DNA from: Bacillota bacterium
GTDB taxonomy: Bacteria; Bacillota; Clostridia; Oscillospirales; Acutalibacteraceae
Direction: 5' to 3'
Assembly (NCBI GenBank): GCA_022706685.1
Contig: JAKJCA010000024.1
Location: 1 to 40,515 of the forward strand
DNA length: 40,515 nt
The position numbers and the translations under genes were made by a program. Shown in pieces: positions 15,943-22,897 of the stretch; position 1 is the first letter of the stretch; every line of letters begins with the position of its first letter. The notes under the pieces are model-generated. The model ran no database searches, was not told where the DNA came from, and was given only the letters and a program-made list of their open reading frames with translations.

Positions 15943-16749
15943 ATGAACATCGGCATTGTCACTGACGAAATCTCGCCAAATCTTTCCTTCGCGCTCGGAG
16001 CTGCCGCCGCGCTCGGCGTTGACAGAATCGAAATCAGGAACACCGCCTCCGGCAGGGTGCCGGATTTACCGGAGGATGAGCGCGAACTGCTGCACGATTT
16101 GGTCGACGAATACGCCTTCACGGTGACGGCCATATCTCCGGGCACGTTCAAATGCAAGTTGAACGCGGAAACGCTGGAACGCCAGTTTGCTCTGCTGGAA
16201 AAGGCCTTCGACTTCGCGGAAGAGTTCGAAACCAAGAAAATTATCACTTTTGCCGGCGAACGTTCCGCGGGTGATACGCCCGACAACTATAAAAGGGCCG
16301 TCGATGCGCTTGCACGGGCGGCTCAGCTTGCGCAAAAGAGGGGTTTCATCCTGGCCGCCGAGAACGAGCACGGCTGCTATAACGACACGCCGGAAAATAT
16401 CCTGCGTTTCCACCGCGACTTAGAGGGCAGCGGCCTAATGCTTAACTGGGACCCAGGCAACTGCTACCGTTCCGGCTGCACGGACTACCGCGATGTGTAC
16501 GAACCGCTGAAAGGCATCATCGCCAACGTTCACATCAAAGACACGCAGGGGCCGAACAGCCGCGTCCCGTGGACGGCTTTGGGCGGCGGTATCATCGACT
16601 GGGCAAAGCAACTTGCGGATATTCGGCGCGATATGCCGAGCGTCGACCTGAGCATCGAAACGCACTGCTTTCCGCTGCTGCACAATACCATACACAATCT
16701 CGGTTACGTCAAAAACATTCTGAAAGGGGGCGTTAATCATGTCCGATAA
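15943..16749 (+). CDS. Xylose-isomerase-like TIM barrel (sugar phosphate isomerase/epimerase family)
   Basis: 268 residues from ATG 15943, preceded by AGGAGG. This start is preferred over an upstream ATG inside the previous gene. Fold and metal-site motifs of the AP-endonuclease-2/xylose-isomerase-like family are visible: ENEHG (Glu ligand), LNWDPGN (Asp), NVHIKD (His) and LSIETH (Glu). Such enzymes isomerise or epimerise sugars, cleave 3-keto-glycosides, or act in inositol metabolism. Its 11-base overlap with the following Gfo/Idh/MocA gene suggests the two act in sequence: oxidation at a sugar carbon, then isomerisation or elimination. Substrate unknown. Confidence 0.85.
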   Translation: MNIGIVTDEISPNLSFALGAAAALGVDRIEIRNTASGRVPDLPEDERELLHDLVDEYAFTVTAISPGTFKCKLNAETLERQFALLEKAFDFAEEFETKKIITFAGERSAGDTPDNYKRAVDALARAAQLAQKRGFILAAENEHGCYNDTPENILRFHRDLEGSGLMLNWDPGNCYRSGCTDYRDVYEPLKGIIANVHIKDTQGPNSRVPWTALGGGIIDWAKQLADIRRDMPSVDLSIETHCFPLLHNTIHNLGYVKNILKGGVNHVR

Positions 16750-17725
16750 ACTGAAACTGCTCCTCGTCGGCATCGGCGGATACGGCGCCGGTTATGTGAT
16801 GACGGCGCAGAACATGGAAGACGAATTTGAAATCGCCGGCGTGGCGGATCCCTTCGCGAAAAATGCGTCTTCGCTCGATTCGCTCGAGGATGTGCCTGTA
16901 TTCGACACCATCGAAGACTTCTTCGCGGCGGGCCTTACTGCGGACGCGGCGGTCATCTCCTCACCCATACAGTTTCACTGCGAACAACTCGAAGCGGCGT
17001 TGGACCATTCGCTGCATGTGCTGTGCGAAAAGCCGCTTTGTGCCGACGCAGGGCAGGCGCAGCGGATGCTCGCGGCCGCCGCCGCGCATCCCGGGCAAAA
17101 AGTGCTGATCGGTTTTCAATGGTCGTTTTCACCGGCGATGCTTGCCTTCAAGAGGCAGATCCTTGAGGGGAAATGGGGCAGGCCGCTTTCCATCAAGGCG
17201 ATCGTCCGCTGGCCGCGGGCTTTCAGTTATTACAAGCGTAATGACTGGGCGGGCCGTCTGCGTGACAGCGCGGGCCGTTTCGTCGGCGACAGCGTGCTCT
17301 CCAACGCGACCGCGCATTATCTGCACAACCCGTTGTTTATGCTCGGCGGCGCCATGGATACGGCGGCCGAACCGTCGCGCATAGAGGCGCAATGTTTCAG
17401 AGCGTTTGATATCGAGACTTTCGACACGGCTTTTGTCAAATTATCCGTACCCGGCCGTTTCGGAAATGAAACGGATGTTTTTATCGCCGTTTCCCATTGT
17501 ACGGAGAAGGTGGCGGAACCTTATGTCGAATACCGGTTCGAGCACGGCACCGTCCTGTGCGCGGGCAACGACCGCCTTAAAGGTACCCTGCGCGGCGAAG
17601 AGGTCGACTTTGGGTTATCGGCGGCGGTTTGGAAGGATATTATAACAAAATGCTCAGCCTTTACCGCTGCGCATCGGGATTGGAAGAACCTCCCTGCACC
17701 GTCGCGACGTCGCTGCCGGAACTGA
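16739..17725 (+). CDS. Gfo/Idh/MocA oxidoreductase, frameshifted near its 3' end
   Basis: The open frame gives 328 residues. The N-terminal Rossmann fold has GIGGYGAGYV, and VLCEKPLCADAGQA carries the family's Glu-Lys-Pro motif, whose Lys is catalytic. The (alpha/beta) C-terminal domain follows. Members oxidise sugar hydroxyls with NAD(P). From about 17612 the frame turns to poor sequence ending in a Ser/Arg-rich tail. The next frame (17614-17901) continues a credible C-terminus. One extra G in the GGG at 17612-17614 would join both parts into 387 residues, a normal family length. It overlaps the isomerase gene by 11 bases. Whether the break is real or a sequencing error cannot be told here. 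Confidence 0.8.
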   Translation: MSDKLKLLLVGIGGYGAGYVMTAQNMEDEFEIAGVADPFAKNASSLDSLEDVPVFDTIEDFFAAGLTADAAVISSPIQFHCEQLEAALDHSLHVLCEKPLCADAGQAQRMLAAAAAHPGQKVLIGFQWSFSPAMLAFKRQILEGKWGRPLSIKAIVRWPRAFSYYKRNDWAGRLRDSAGRFVGDSVLSNATAHYLHNPLFMLGGAMDTAAEPSRIEAQCFRAFDIETFDTAFVKLSVPGRFGNETDVFIAVSHCTEKVAEPYVEYRFEHGTVLCAGNDRLKGTLRGEEVDFGLSAAVWKDIITKCSAFTAAHRDWKNLPAPSRRRCRN

Positions 17726-17901
17726 CTGTTGCCAATACCGTGCTCCATGATTTTCCGGCTGTCGCTTTCAACCCTGCCCGTGTGGAAGAGTGTACGGCCC
17801 CGCTCAAGGAGGCTAGGCTGAAAGTCAACGGCCTCGACGACGTCATGCTTGAATGTTATCAAAAAGGACAGCTGCCTGCTCAGCTGGCCTTGCAACTATA
17901 A
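17614..17901 (+). pseudogene. Out-of-frame C-terminal part of the Gfo/Idh/MocA gene
   Basis: Read in the shifted frame this gives VIGGGLEGYYNKML, then a C-terminal segment (CTVATSLPELTVANTVLHDFPA) of the kind that closes Gfo/Idh/MocA proteins, ending at TAA 17899-17901. A TTG at 17629 could serve as a start, but no ribosome binding site supports an independent gene. It is most simply the displaced 3' end of the gene starting at 16739. Confidence 0.7.
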
Positions 17902-17930
17902 AAACTGCGCCTAAGGTTATCTGAAGCGTA

Positions 17931-18485
17931 TTATAAGTACCGCGCGACAAAGCGCGCTACTGCGGCCGCCGCCTTTTCGACCCCTTCGGGGCTGAGATGG
18001 AGGCGGTCATCGCCGAGATAGCGTCCCGTGTCGGGCGCGATTTCGGCGTGCAGGTCGTGTATGCCGGCGCCCAGGCCGGCCAGCAGCCGGATTGCCTCGC
18101 GGTTATAAAGGTCGATGGTATCGTTGCTGCAGGAGGGGAAACCTTCGCCGACGGGCGTCGTGGTGGTGAAGATCACGGTTGCGCAGCGGCTTTTCATTTC
18201 GTTATAAACCTGCTCGAGGGTTTTCAGGTATTCGTCCAGCGGCACAAACACTTCGATTCGGCTGCTGATTTTATGCGCGTCCCAGATACCGTTGTTCCAG
18301 TGGATGATATCAGGCGAACCTTTGCCGTCCATATTCATCCAGCCGTTGATACCCCACAGGGTGTATTTGGCAAAACGGCAGTTGTCTTCCGGCCCCCAGA
18401 CGAAGGCACGGTTTTCAAGCAGCTGTGCGACGCGTTCGTTGTAACTCATCCGGATGGAGTCGCCGATAAGCAGCACGCGTTTCAT
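17931..18485 (-). CDS. SGNH/GDSL-type hydrolase, cytoplasmic
   Basis: 184 residues from ATG at 18485 (AAAGGGG upstream on the minus strand). The sequence opens with KRVLLIGDSIR, block I with the nucleophile Ser. The region GINGWMNMDG and HWNNGIWD supply the Gly/Asn oxyanion blocks, and DDRLHLS near the C-terminus gives the Asp-x-x-His pair. No signal peptide, so probably an intracellular esterase, possibly acting on acetylated sugars. It converges on the frameshifted oxidoreductase with 29 bases between stops and has its own consensus promoter. Confidence 0.85.
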   Translation of the reverse strand: MKRVLLIGDSIRMSYNERVAQLLENRAFVWGPEDNCRFAKYTLWGINGWMNMDGKGSPDIIHWNNGIWDAHKISSRIEVFVPLDEYLKTLEQVYNEMKSRCATVIFTTTTPVGEGFPSCSNDTIDLYNREAIRLLAGLGAGIHDLHAEIAPDTGRYLGDDRLHLSPEGVEKAAAAVARFVARYL

Positions 18486-18546
18486 TAAAAACGCCCCTTT
18501 CATTGGCTGTATTTGACAACAACGCTGAGGAAAAGGTGTCACGATT

Positions 18547-18575
18547 ATTGTAAAACCGCGTGCAGGCACTGTCAA
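18547..18575 (-). promoter_or_regulatory. Sigma-A-type promoter for the SGNH hydrolase
   Basis: On the minus strand TTGACA (18575-18570), 17 bases, TACAAT (18552-18547). Both boxes are near consensus. It ends about 60 bases before the start codon. Confidence 0.75.
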
Positions 18576-18673
18576 CGCGCGGATATTTCTTAAACTATTA
18601 CAAAATTGGCGAAAATCCGTCGATACTGTGAATTCTATCCAAAACATCTGCGCCGATTTGTATTGTATGACCA

Positions 18674-18702
18674 TTGACACCACTTTAAAGCGATGATAGA
18701 AT
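18674..18702 (+). promoter_or_regulatory. Upstream promoter (P1) of the zinc-ribbon gene
   Basis: TTGACA at 18674-18679, a 17-base spacer, TAGAAT at 18697-18702. A near-consensus sigma-A promoter, 94 bases before the start codon. Confidence 0.7.
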
Positions 18703-18721
18703 AAATTAGGATTTGTATATA

Positions 18722-18749
18722 TTGACGAAACAACATTGCTTTTTATGAT
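18722..18749 (+). promoter_or_regulatory. Downstream promoter (P2) of the zinc-ribbon gene
   Basis: TTGACG at 18722-18727, a 16-base spacer, TATGAT at 18744-18749, 48 bases downstream of P1. A 15-base imperfect inverted repeat at 18755-18769 overlaps the expected start of transcription. Confidence 0.65.
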
Positions 18750-18796
18750 ATTCTGTCGACAAAGTCAACACATCCGCCGGATTTGGAGCGCTCCCG

Positions 18797-19141
18797 ATGA
18801 AACGGCTGACCAAGCAGACGAGTTTTTATAAAGACGCCTACGATTTCACCGAGGAAGTCTACGATAATCCCGACGGGCCCAAAAAAATCGCGTGGACACT
18901 CGGCAAATACGAGGATACCGGCCTTGATCCTTTCGAGGTCGATAAACTTGCGCGCGAAAACTACGAGCGCAACAAGGGCTGCCCCAATTGCGCGACTGGC
19001 GTCTATATTAACAAGACCAGGAACAAAAACGAACTGCTCGGCAGGTCGTTCCGCGAATCCGAGAACAGATTCTATAAGTTTTGCCCACGCTGCGGCAGGC
19101 AACTGAGAAAATCGACGGAAGATGAAAATGAATTCTTTTAA
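18797..19141 (+). CDS. Small phage-like zinc-ribbon protein
   Basis: 114 residues behind TTTGGAG. The N-terminal half contains WTLGKYEDTGLDPFEV, very like the K-x-x-EYEDTGLTPEE motif of small proteins common in Firmicutes prophages. The C-terminal half has two Cys pairs, GCPNCATG and FCPRCGRQL, forming a zinc ribbon. The function of this protein type is not known to me. No other phage genes are near, so it may be a domesticated remnant. It stands alone between tandem promoters and a strong terminator. Confidence 0.7.
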   Translation: MKRLTKQTSFYKDAYDFTEEVYDNPDGPKKIAWTLGKYEDTGLDPFEVDKLARENYERNKGCPNCATGVYINKTRNKNELLGRSFRESENRFYKFCPRCGRQLRKSTEDENEFF

Positions 19142-19156
19142 CGAACCCCTTTCTGC

Positions 19157-19183
19157 GCGCGGCCGGGGCCGCGCTTTTCTTTT
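19157..19183 (+). terminator. Rho-independent terminator after the zinc-ribbon gene
   Basis: GCGCGGC (19157-19163), loop CGGG, GCCGCGC (19168-19174), followed by TTTTCTTTT. A compact, GC-rich, classical terminator. Confidence 0.85.
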
Positions 19184-19196
19184 GCCCGCGCCGTGT

Positions 19197-19225
19197 TTCC
19201 AAGCGGTGGTATGCTGGTGTATAAT
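19197..19225 (+). promoter_or_regulatory. Promoter for the ABC-F gene cluster
   Basis: TATAAT at 19220-19225 with a weak -35 (TTCCAA, 19197-19202) 17 bases upstream, 32 bases before the ABC-F start. Confidence 0.5.
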
Positions 19226-19257
19226 ATGCAGTAATCAGGCAAGACAGGGAGCACGCA

Positions 19258-20865
19258 ATGATTACGGTATCCAACCTTGGGCTTGAATTCTCCGGCGCGA
19301 AACTTTTTTCGGGTGTCGACCTGAAATTTGTGCCGGGCAACTGCTACGGAATCATCGGCGCAAACGGCGCAGGCAAGTCCACATTTCTTAAACTGCTGGC
19401 CGGCGAAATCGAGCCTTCGGCGGGCAGCATCGAAATTGCCAAAGGCCTGCGGATGTCGGTACTCAAACAGGACCAGTTCGCTTTCGATGATTTTTCTGTT
19501 TCCGACACGGTCATCATGGGCAACGCCCGCCTTTATGAGATTATCGGAGAAAAGGAGAGACTATACGAAAAGGCGGCTTTCACCGATGAGGACGGCCTTC
19601 TTCTGGCGGACCTCGAAGGGGAGTTCGCCAAAATGGGCGGTTGGGACGCCGATACCTGGGTGGCGGGCCTTTTGCGCGGCCTGGGCCTTCGGGATATCGA
19701 TCCGTCGCAACCGATGCGAATGCTCAAAGGCAGCGAAAAAGTGAAAGTGCTGCTGGCCCAGGCGCTTTTCGGCAACCCGGACATCATGCTGCTCGACGAA
19801 CCGACCAACAACCTCGACATCCAGTCCATTGCCTGGCTGGAAGATTTTCTCATCGACTATCCCGGTACGGTCATCGTGGTGTCGCATGACCGGCATTTCC
19901 TCAACAACGTATGCACGCACATCGTCGATATCGACTATACGCAAATCAAAATGTATGTGGGCAATTACGAGTTCTGGTATGAGTCAAGCCAGTTGATGCA
20001 GAAAATCAGGCGCGAGCAAAATAAAAAGACCGACGAAAAAATCAAAGAACTCCAGGGCTTTGTTGCGCGCTTTTCAGCCAACAAATCAAAATCGAAACAG
20101 GCGACATCCAGAAAAAAACTGATCGAAAAGCTCTCCTACGAGGAACTGCCCGATTCAATGAGGCGCTACCCCTTTGTGGGATTTAAGGCGGATAGGGAAC
20201 TGGGCAAAGATGTCCTCGCCGTGACGAATATTTGCAAAACCGTCGACGGAGTCAAAGTCCTCGACGGAGTGACTTTCACCGTCGGCCGAACGGATAAAAT
20301 CGCCTTTGTGGGTGAAAATGAAGCCGCGTCGACAACGCTGTTTAAAATCATTACCGGAGCCCTTGAGCCGGACGAAGGTTCCTATAAATGGGGCGTCAGC
20401 GCCTCTTACTCCTATTTCCCCAAAGACAATGCCGAGTTTTTCGACGGGAACGACATGACCATCCTTCAATGGCTCAAACAATATTCGAAAGACGATACCG
20501 ACACCTATCTGCGGGGCTTTTTGGGCAAAATGCTGTTCTCGGGCGACGACGTTTTCAAGCAGGTCAAAGTGCTGTCGGGCGGGGAGAGGGTGCGCTGCAT
20601 GCTTTCGAGAATGATGATGTTCGGCTCCAACGTGCTGCTGCTCGATCAGCCGACAAACCATCTCGACCTCGAGTCCATCACCGCCGTCAACAACGGTCTT
20701 GCCGATTTCAAAGGGGTGGTCCTGTTTGCTTCGCACGACCACCAGATTATTCAAACCACCGCTAACCGCATCATCGAATTCCTGCCGGGAGGCGGGATGG
20801 CCGACGAACGGATGACCTACGACGAATACATCGAGCTGCGAAAAGGACAGGAGGCGAAAGAATGA
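19258..20865 (+). CDS. ABC-F family ATPase, YkpA/YbiT-like
   Basis: 535 residues: two ABC ATPase domains joined by a helical linker (about 230-290, rich in Lys/Glu), with no membrane segments. Domain 1 has Walker A GANGAGKST (Lys40), the signature degenerated to LKGSE (156-160), and LLLDEPTNN with the catalytic Glu181. Domain 2 has a broken Walker A, GENEAASTT (352-360), an intact LSGGE (439-443), and LLLDQPTNHLD with Gln464 in place of the catalytic Glu. ABC-F proteins act on ribosomes; the segments RYPFVGFKADRE and SYFPKDNAEFFDG fit the YkpA group. The 3' end overlaps the next gene by 4 bases. Confidence 0.9.
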   Translation: MITVSNLGLEFSGAKLFSGVDLKFVPGNCYGIIGANGAGKSTFLKLLAGEIEPSAGSIEIAKGLRMSVLKQDQFAFDDFSVSDTVIMGNARLYEIIGEKERLYEKAAFTDEDGLLLADLEGEFAKMGGWDADTWVAGLLRGLGLRDIDPSQPMRMLKGSEKVKVLLAQALFGNPDIMLLDEPTNNLDIQSIAWLEDFLIDYPGTVIVVSHDRHFLNNVCTHIVDIDYTQIKMYVGNYEFWYESSQLMQKIRREQNKKTDEKIKELQGFVARFSANKSKSKQATSRKKLIEKLSYEELPDSMRRYPFVGFKADRELGKDVLAVTNICKTVDGVKVLDGVTFTVGRTDKIAFVGENEAASTTLFKIITGALEPDEGSYKWGVSASYSYFPKDNAEFFDGNDMTILQWLKQYSKDDTDTYLRGFLGKMLFSGDDVFKQVKVLSGGERVRCMLSRMMMFGSNVLLLDQPTNHLDLESITAVNNGLADFKGVVLFASHDHQIIQTTANRIIEFLPGGGMADERMTYDEYIELRKGQEAKE

Positions 20866-22016
20866 GCGCAAATCTGAAGGAGGGCTTCTACGGCGACTGC
20901 AGTTCGCCGCTCGCCCGGCTCAATCTCGATGTGGCGTTCGGCCGTTCCGGCGGCAAAATTATCTGGCAGCCGCGAATCGGCTGCTGGTATGATGATCGTG
21001 TTTTCGCGGGCGCCGAGTTCCCGGAGCCGTACGTCGGCATGACCCTGCGGCAGATTTACAGCGAACTCGGCTGTTCCAACAGGAACTATTCCTTCAATTC
21101 ATGCTTCAAGAGGGTCTATGACGAGCGCGTGCGTTTTTCATCGCGCGAACTCGGCCCCTATAAAATTGAGAACCGTATCGACACGCCGGCAGGCAGCATC
21201 ACGCAGATCGAGCGGGCCAATACCTCCAACCCGGGCAGGTTCCCGGAAAAATGGTGGATTGCCTGTGAAGACGACATGAAGGTCATGATTTGGATCGAAG
21301 AGCATATGACCTGGCGCTGGGACGAAAAAAGTTACCGTAAAAACCTTGAAATTTGGGAGGGCTGCGGCGCGCCTGCGATTTATATGCCCCGCGTGAGTAT
21401 TCAGGAAATGTTCGTCACAACAATGGGCGTCGAAAACAGTATTTATGCTTTAAGCGATTATCCCGACACGGTCGAGGCTTATTTCGCTGCTATGTCGGAC
21501 AACCACATGCGCGAGATCGACCTCATTAACGATTCGCCGATTCAATTGGTTAACTTTGGCGACAATATTCACGCAGGCGTGCTTTCGCCGCGGCTTTTTG
21601 AGAAGTACGTTCTGCCCGAATACATCAAAAGAAACGAGAAGCTGCACCGGGCGGGCAAGTTCACCTTCGCGCACTGGGACGGCGATGTCAGGCCGCTGCT
21701 GCCTTATGTCCGTCAGTGCGGGCTGGACGGCGTCGAAGCGGTCACGCCAAAACCCCAGGGCGACGTGACGCTCGCCGAGGTTCGCGAAGCGTTTGGAGAC
21801 CAAATCTTCCTTGTCGACGGCATCGCGGCGCTGCTCTTCTGTGAGGATTTTTCGCTTGAAGAACTCGAAGCGCAGGTGCTCGAATGCATCGAGCTGTTCG
21901 CGCCGAAACTGATTCTCGGAATTTCGGACGAACTGCCCTCCAACGGCAGCCTGGAACGCATCAAGTTTGTCGGCGATATCGTCGACCGCTACAATCGCTC
22001 GGTTTCACCGGCATAA
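20862..22016 (+). CDS. Uroporphyrinogen-decarboxylase-like protein, probable corrinoid-type methyltransferase
   Basis: 384 residues. The C-terminal two-thirds fit the URO-D/MtaA superfamily: NFGDNIHAGVLSPRLFEKYVLPEY, then THWDGD-like FAHWDGDVRPLLPYV, then GLDGVEAVTPKPQGDVTLAEV. True haem-pathway HemE is shorter and keeps N-terminal Arg/Asp motifs that I do not see, so a methyltransferase role (methyl transfer to or from a corrinoid or thiol) is more likely. The expected His/Cys zinc ligands cannot be assigned with certainty. No corrinoid protein is nearby. AGGAGG precedes the ATG, which overlaps the ABC-F stop as ATGA. Confidence 0.75.
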   Translation: MSANLKEGFYGDCSSPLARLNLDVAFGRSGGKIIWQPRIGCWYDDRVFAGAEFPEPYVGMTLRQIYSELGCSNRNYSFNSCFKRVYDERVRFSSRELGPYKIENRIDTPAGSITQIERANTSNPGRFPEKWWIACEDDMKVMIWIEEHMTWRWDEKSYRKNLEIWEGCGAPAIYMPRVSIQEMFVTTMGVENSIYALSDYPDTVEAYFAAMSDNHMREIDLINDSPIQLVNFGDNIHAGVLSPRLFEKYVLPEYIKRNEKLHRAGKFTFAHWDGDVRPLLPYVRQCGLDGVEAVTPKPQGDVTLAEVREAFGDQIFLVDGIAALLFCEDFSLEELEAQVLECIELFAPKLILGISDELPSNGSLERIKFVGDIVDRYNRSVSPA

Positions 22017-22036
22017 ATTTCGGACGGAGGTTTTAT

Positions 22037-22813
22037 ATGATGACGGCTCTGCTTGAAAAAAAGGCGTTTATCTGCGATATGGACGGTGTCCTCTACCACG
22101 GCAACAAACTGCTCGACGGCGTCGTCGCTTTTGTCAACTGGCTTATCGAGTCAAAAAAGGAGTTTATCTTTTTAACCAACAGTTCCGAGCGTTCGCCCGC
22201 CGAGCTGTCGCAGAAACTTAACCGCCTCGGCCTGGAAGTGCCCAAAGAGCGGTATTATACCAGCGCGCTCGCAACCGCCAGTTTTCTCAGCAGCCAGTGT
22301 CCGGGAGGCAGCGCCTACGTGATAGGGGAGGCGGGCCTGACCAACGCGCTTTACGATGCCGGGATGACCATGAACAATGTCAACCCGGACTACGTCGTGG
22401 TCGGCGAATCGAGAACTTATAACATGGAGAACATCGAGCGAGCCGTCCATCTTGTTCTCAAGGGAGCCAAACTCATCGGTACCAACCCTGACCTCACCGG
22501 ACCGACCGAGAAGGGGATTGTGCCCGCGACACGCGCGCTGATCGCCCCGATAGAACTGGCGACCGGCGTGCAGGCCTATTTTATCGGCAAACCGAATCCG
22601 CTGATGATGCGCCACGCCAAGAAAATGCTCAATACCCACAGCGAGGATACGGTCGTCATAGGCGACCGCATGGATACCGACATCCTGGCGGGTATCGAGG
22701 CGGGTATCGACACCGTTCTCGTCCTCAGCGGCGTGACCGACGCGGCGGCGATGCGGAAGTTTCCGTATCAGCCGAAATATGTTTTCAACGGTGTGGGAGA
22801 CATCATCGTCTGA
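22037..22813 (+). CDS. HAD-superfamily phosphatase, NagD/IIA type
   Basis: 258 residues from ATG 22037, with ACGGAGG upstream; longer upstream frames lie in the previous gene. HAD motif I CDMDGVLYHG holds the nucleophile and acid Asp; motif II FLTNSS; motif III Lys in FIGKPNP; motif IV VIGDRMDTDI. The large capping region between motifs II and III is type IIA. It probably dephosphorylates a sugar phosphate or nucleotide in the cytoplasm. It lies 20 bases after the UroD-like gene. Confidence 0.9.
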   Translation: MMTALLEKKAFICDMDGVLYHGNKLLDGVVAFVNWLIESKKEFIFLTNSSERSPAELSQKLNRLGLEVPKERYYTSALATASFLSSQCPGGSAYVIGEAGLTNALYDAGMTMNNVNPDYVVVGESRTYNMENIERAVHLVLKGAKLIGTNPDLTGPTEKGIVPATRALIAPIELATGVQAYFIGKPNPLMMRHAKKMLNTHSEDTVVIGDRMDTDILAGIEAGIDTVLVLSGVTDAAAMRKFPYQPKYVFNGVGDIIV

Positions 22814-22834
22814 ATAAGAATACGCCAAAAAACG

Positions 22835-22860
22835 AGGGCCGGATGTCGATATCCGGCCCT
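22835..22860. terminator. Bidirectional terminator between converging genes
   Basis: AGGGCCGGAT (22835-22844), loop GTCGAT, ATCCGGCCCT (22851-22860). On the minus strand six T residues follow two bases later, so it is strongest for the SPFH gene; on the plus strand the T run is short. Confidence 0.85.
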
Positions 22861-22897
22861 TTAACATATTGGCTTACAGGATGTATACGCTTGGGAA

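Larger units (their letters stand above)
18486..18796. other. Divergent promoter spacer
   Basis: 311 bases without a gene. It holds one minus-strand promoter for the SGNH gene and two tandem plus-strand promoters for the small zinc-ribbon gene. GTCGAC-AAA-GTCAAC at 18755-18769, an imperfect inverted repeat just after the second -10, is a possible operator. A 66-codon upstream extension of the SGNH frame crosses this spacer but spans the SGNH promoter and lacks a ribosome binding site. Confidence 0.65.

Noticed and set aside
18486..18683. 66-codon N-terminal extension of the SGNH hydrolase
   Set aside because: It crosses the consensus promoter at 18547-18575, whereas ATG 18485 has a good ribosome binding site and begins with the family's first strand.
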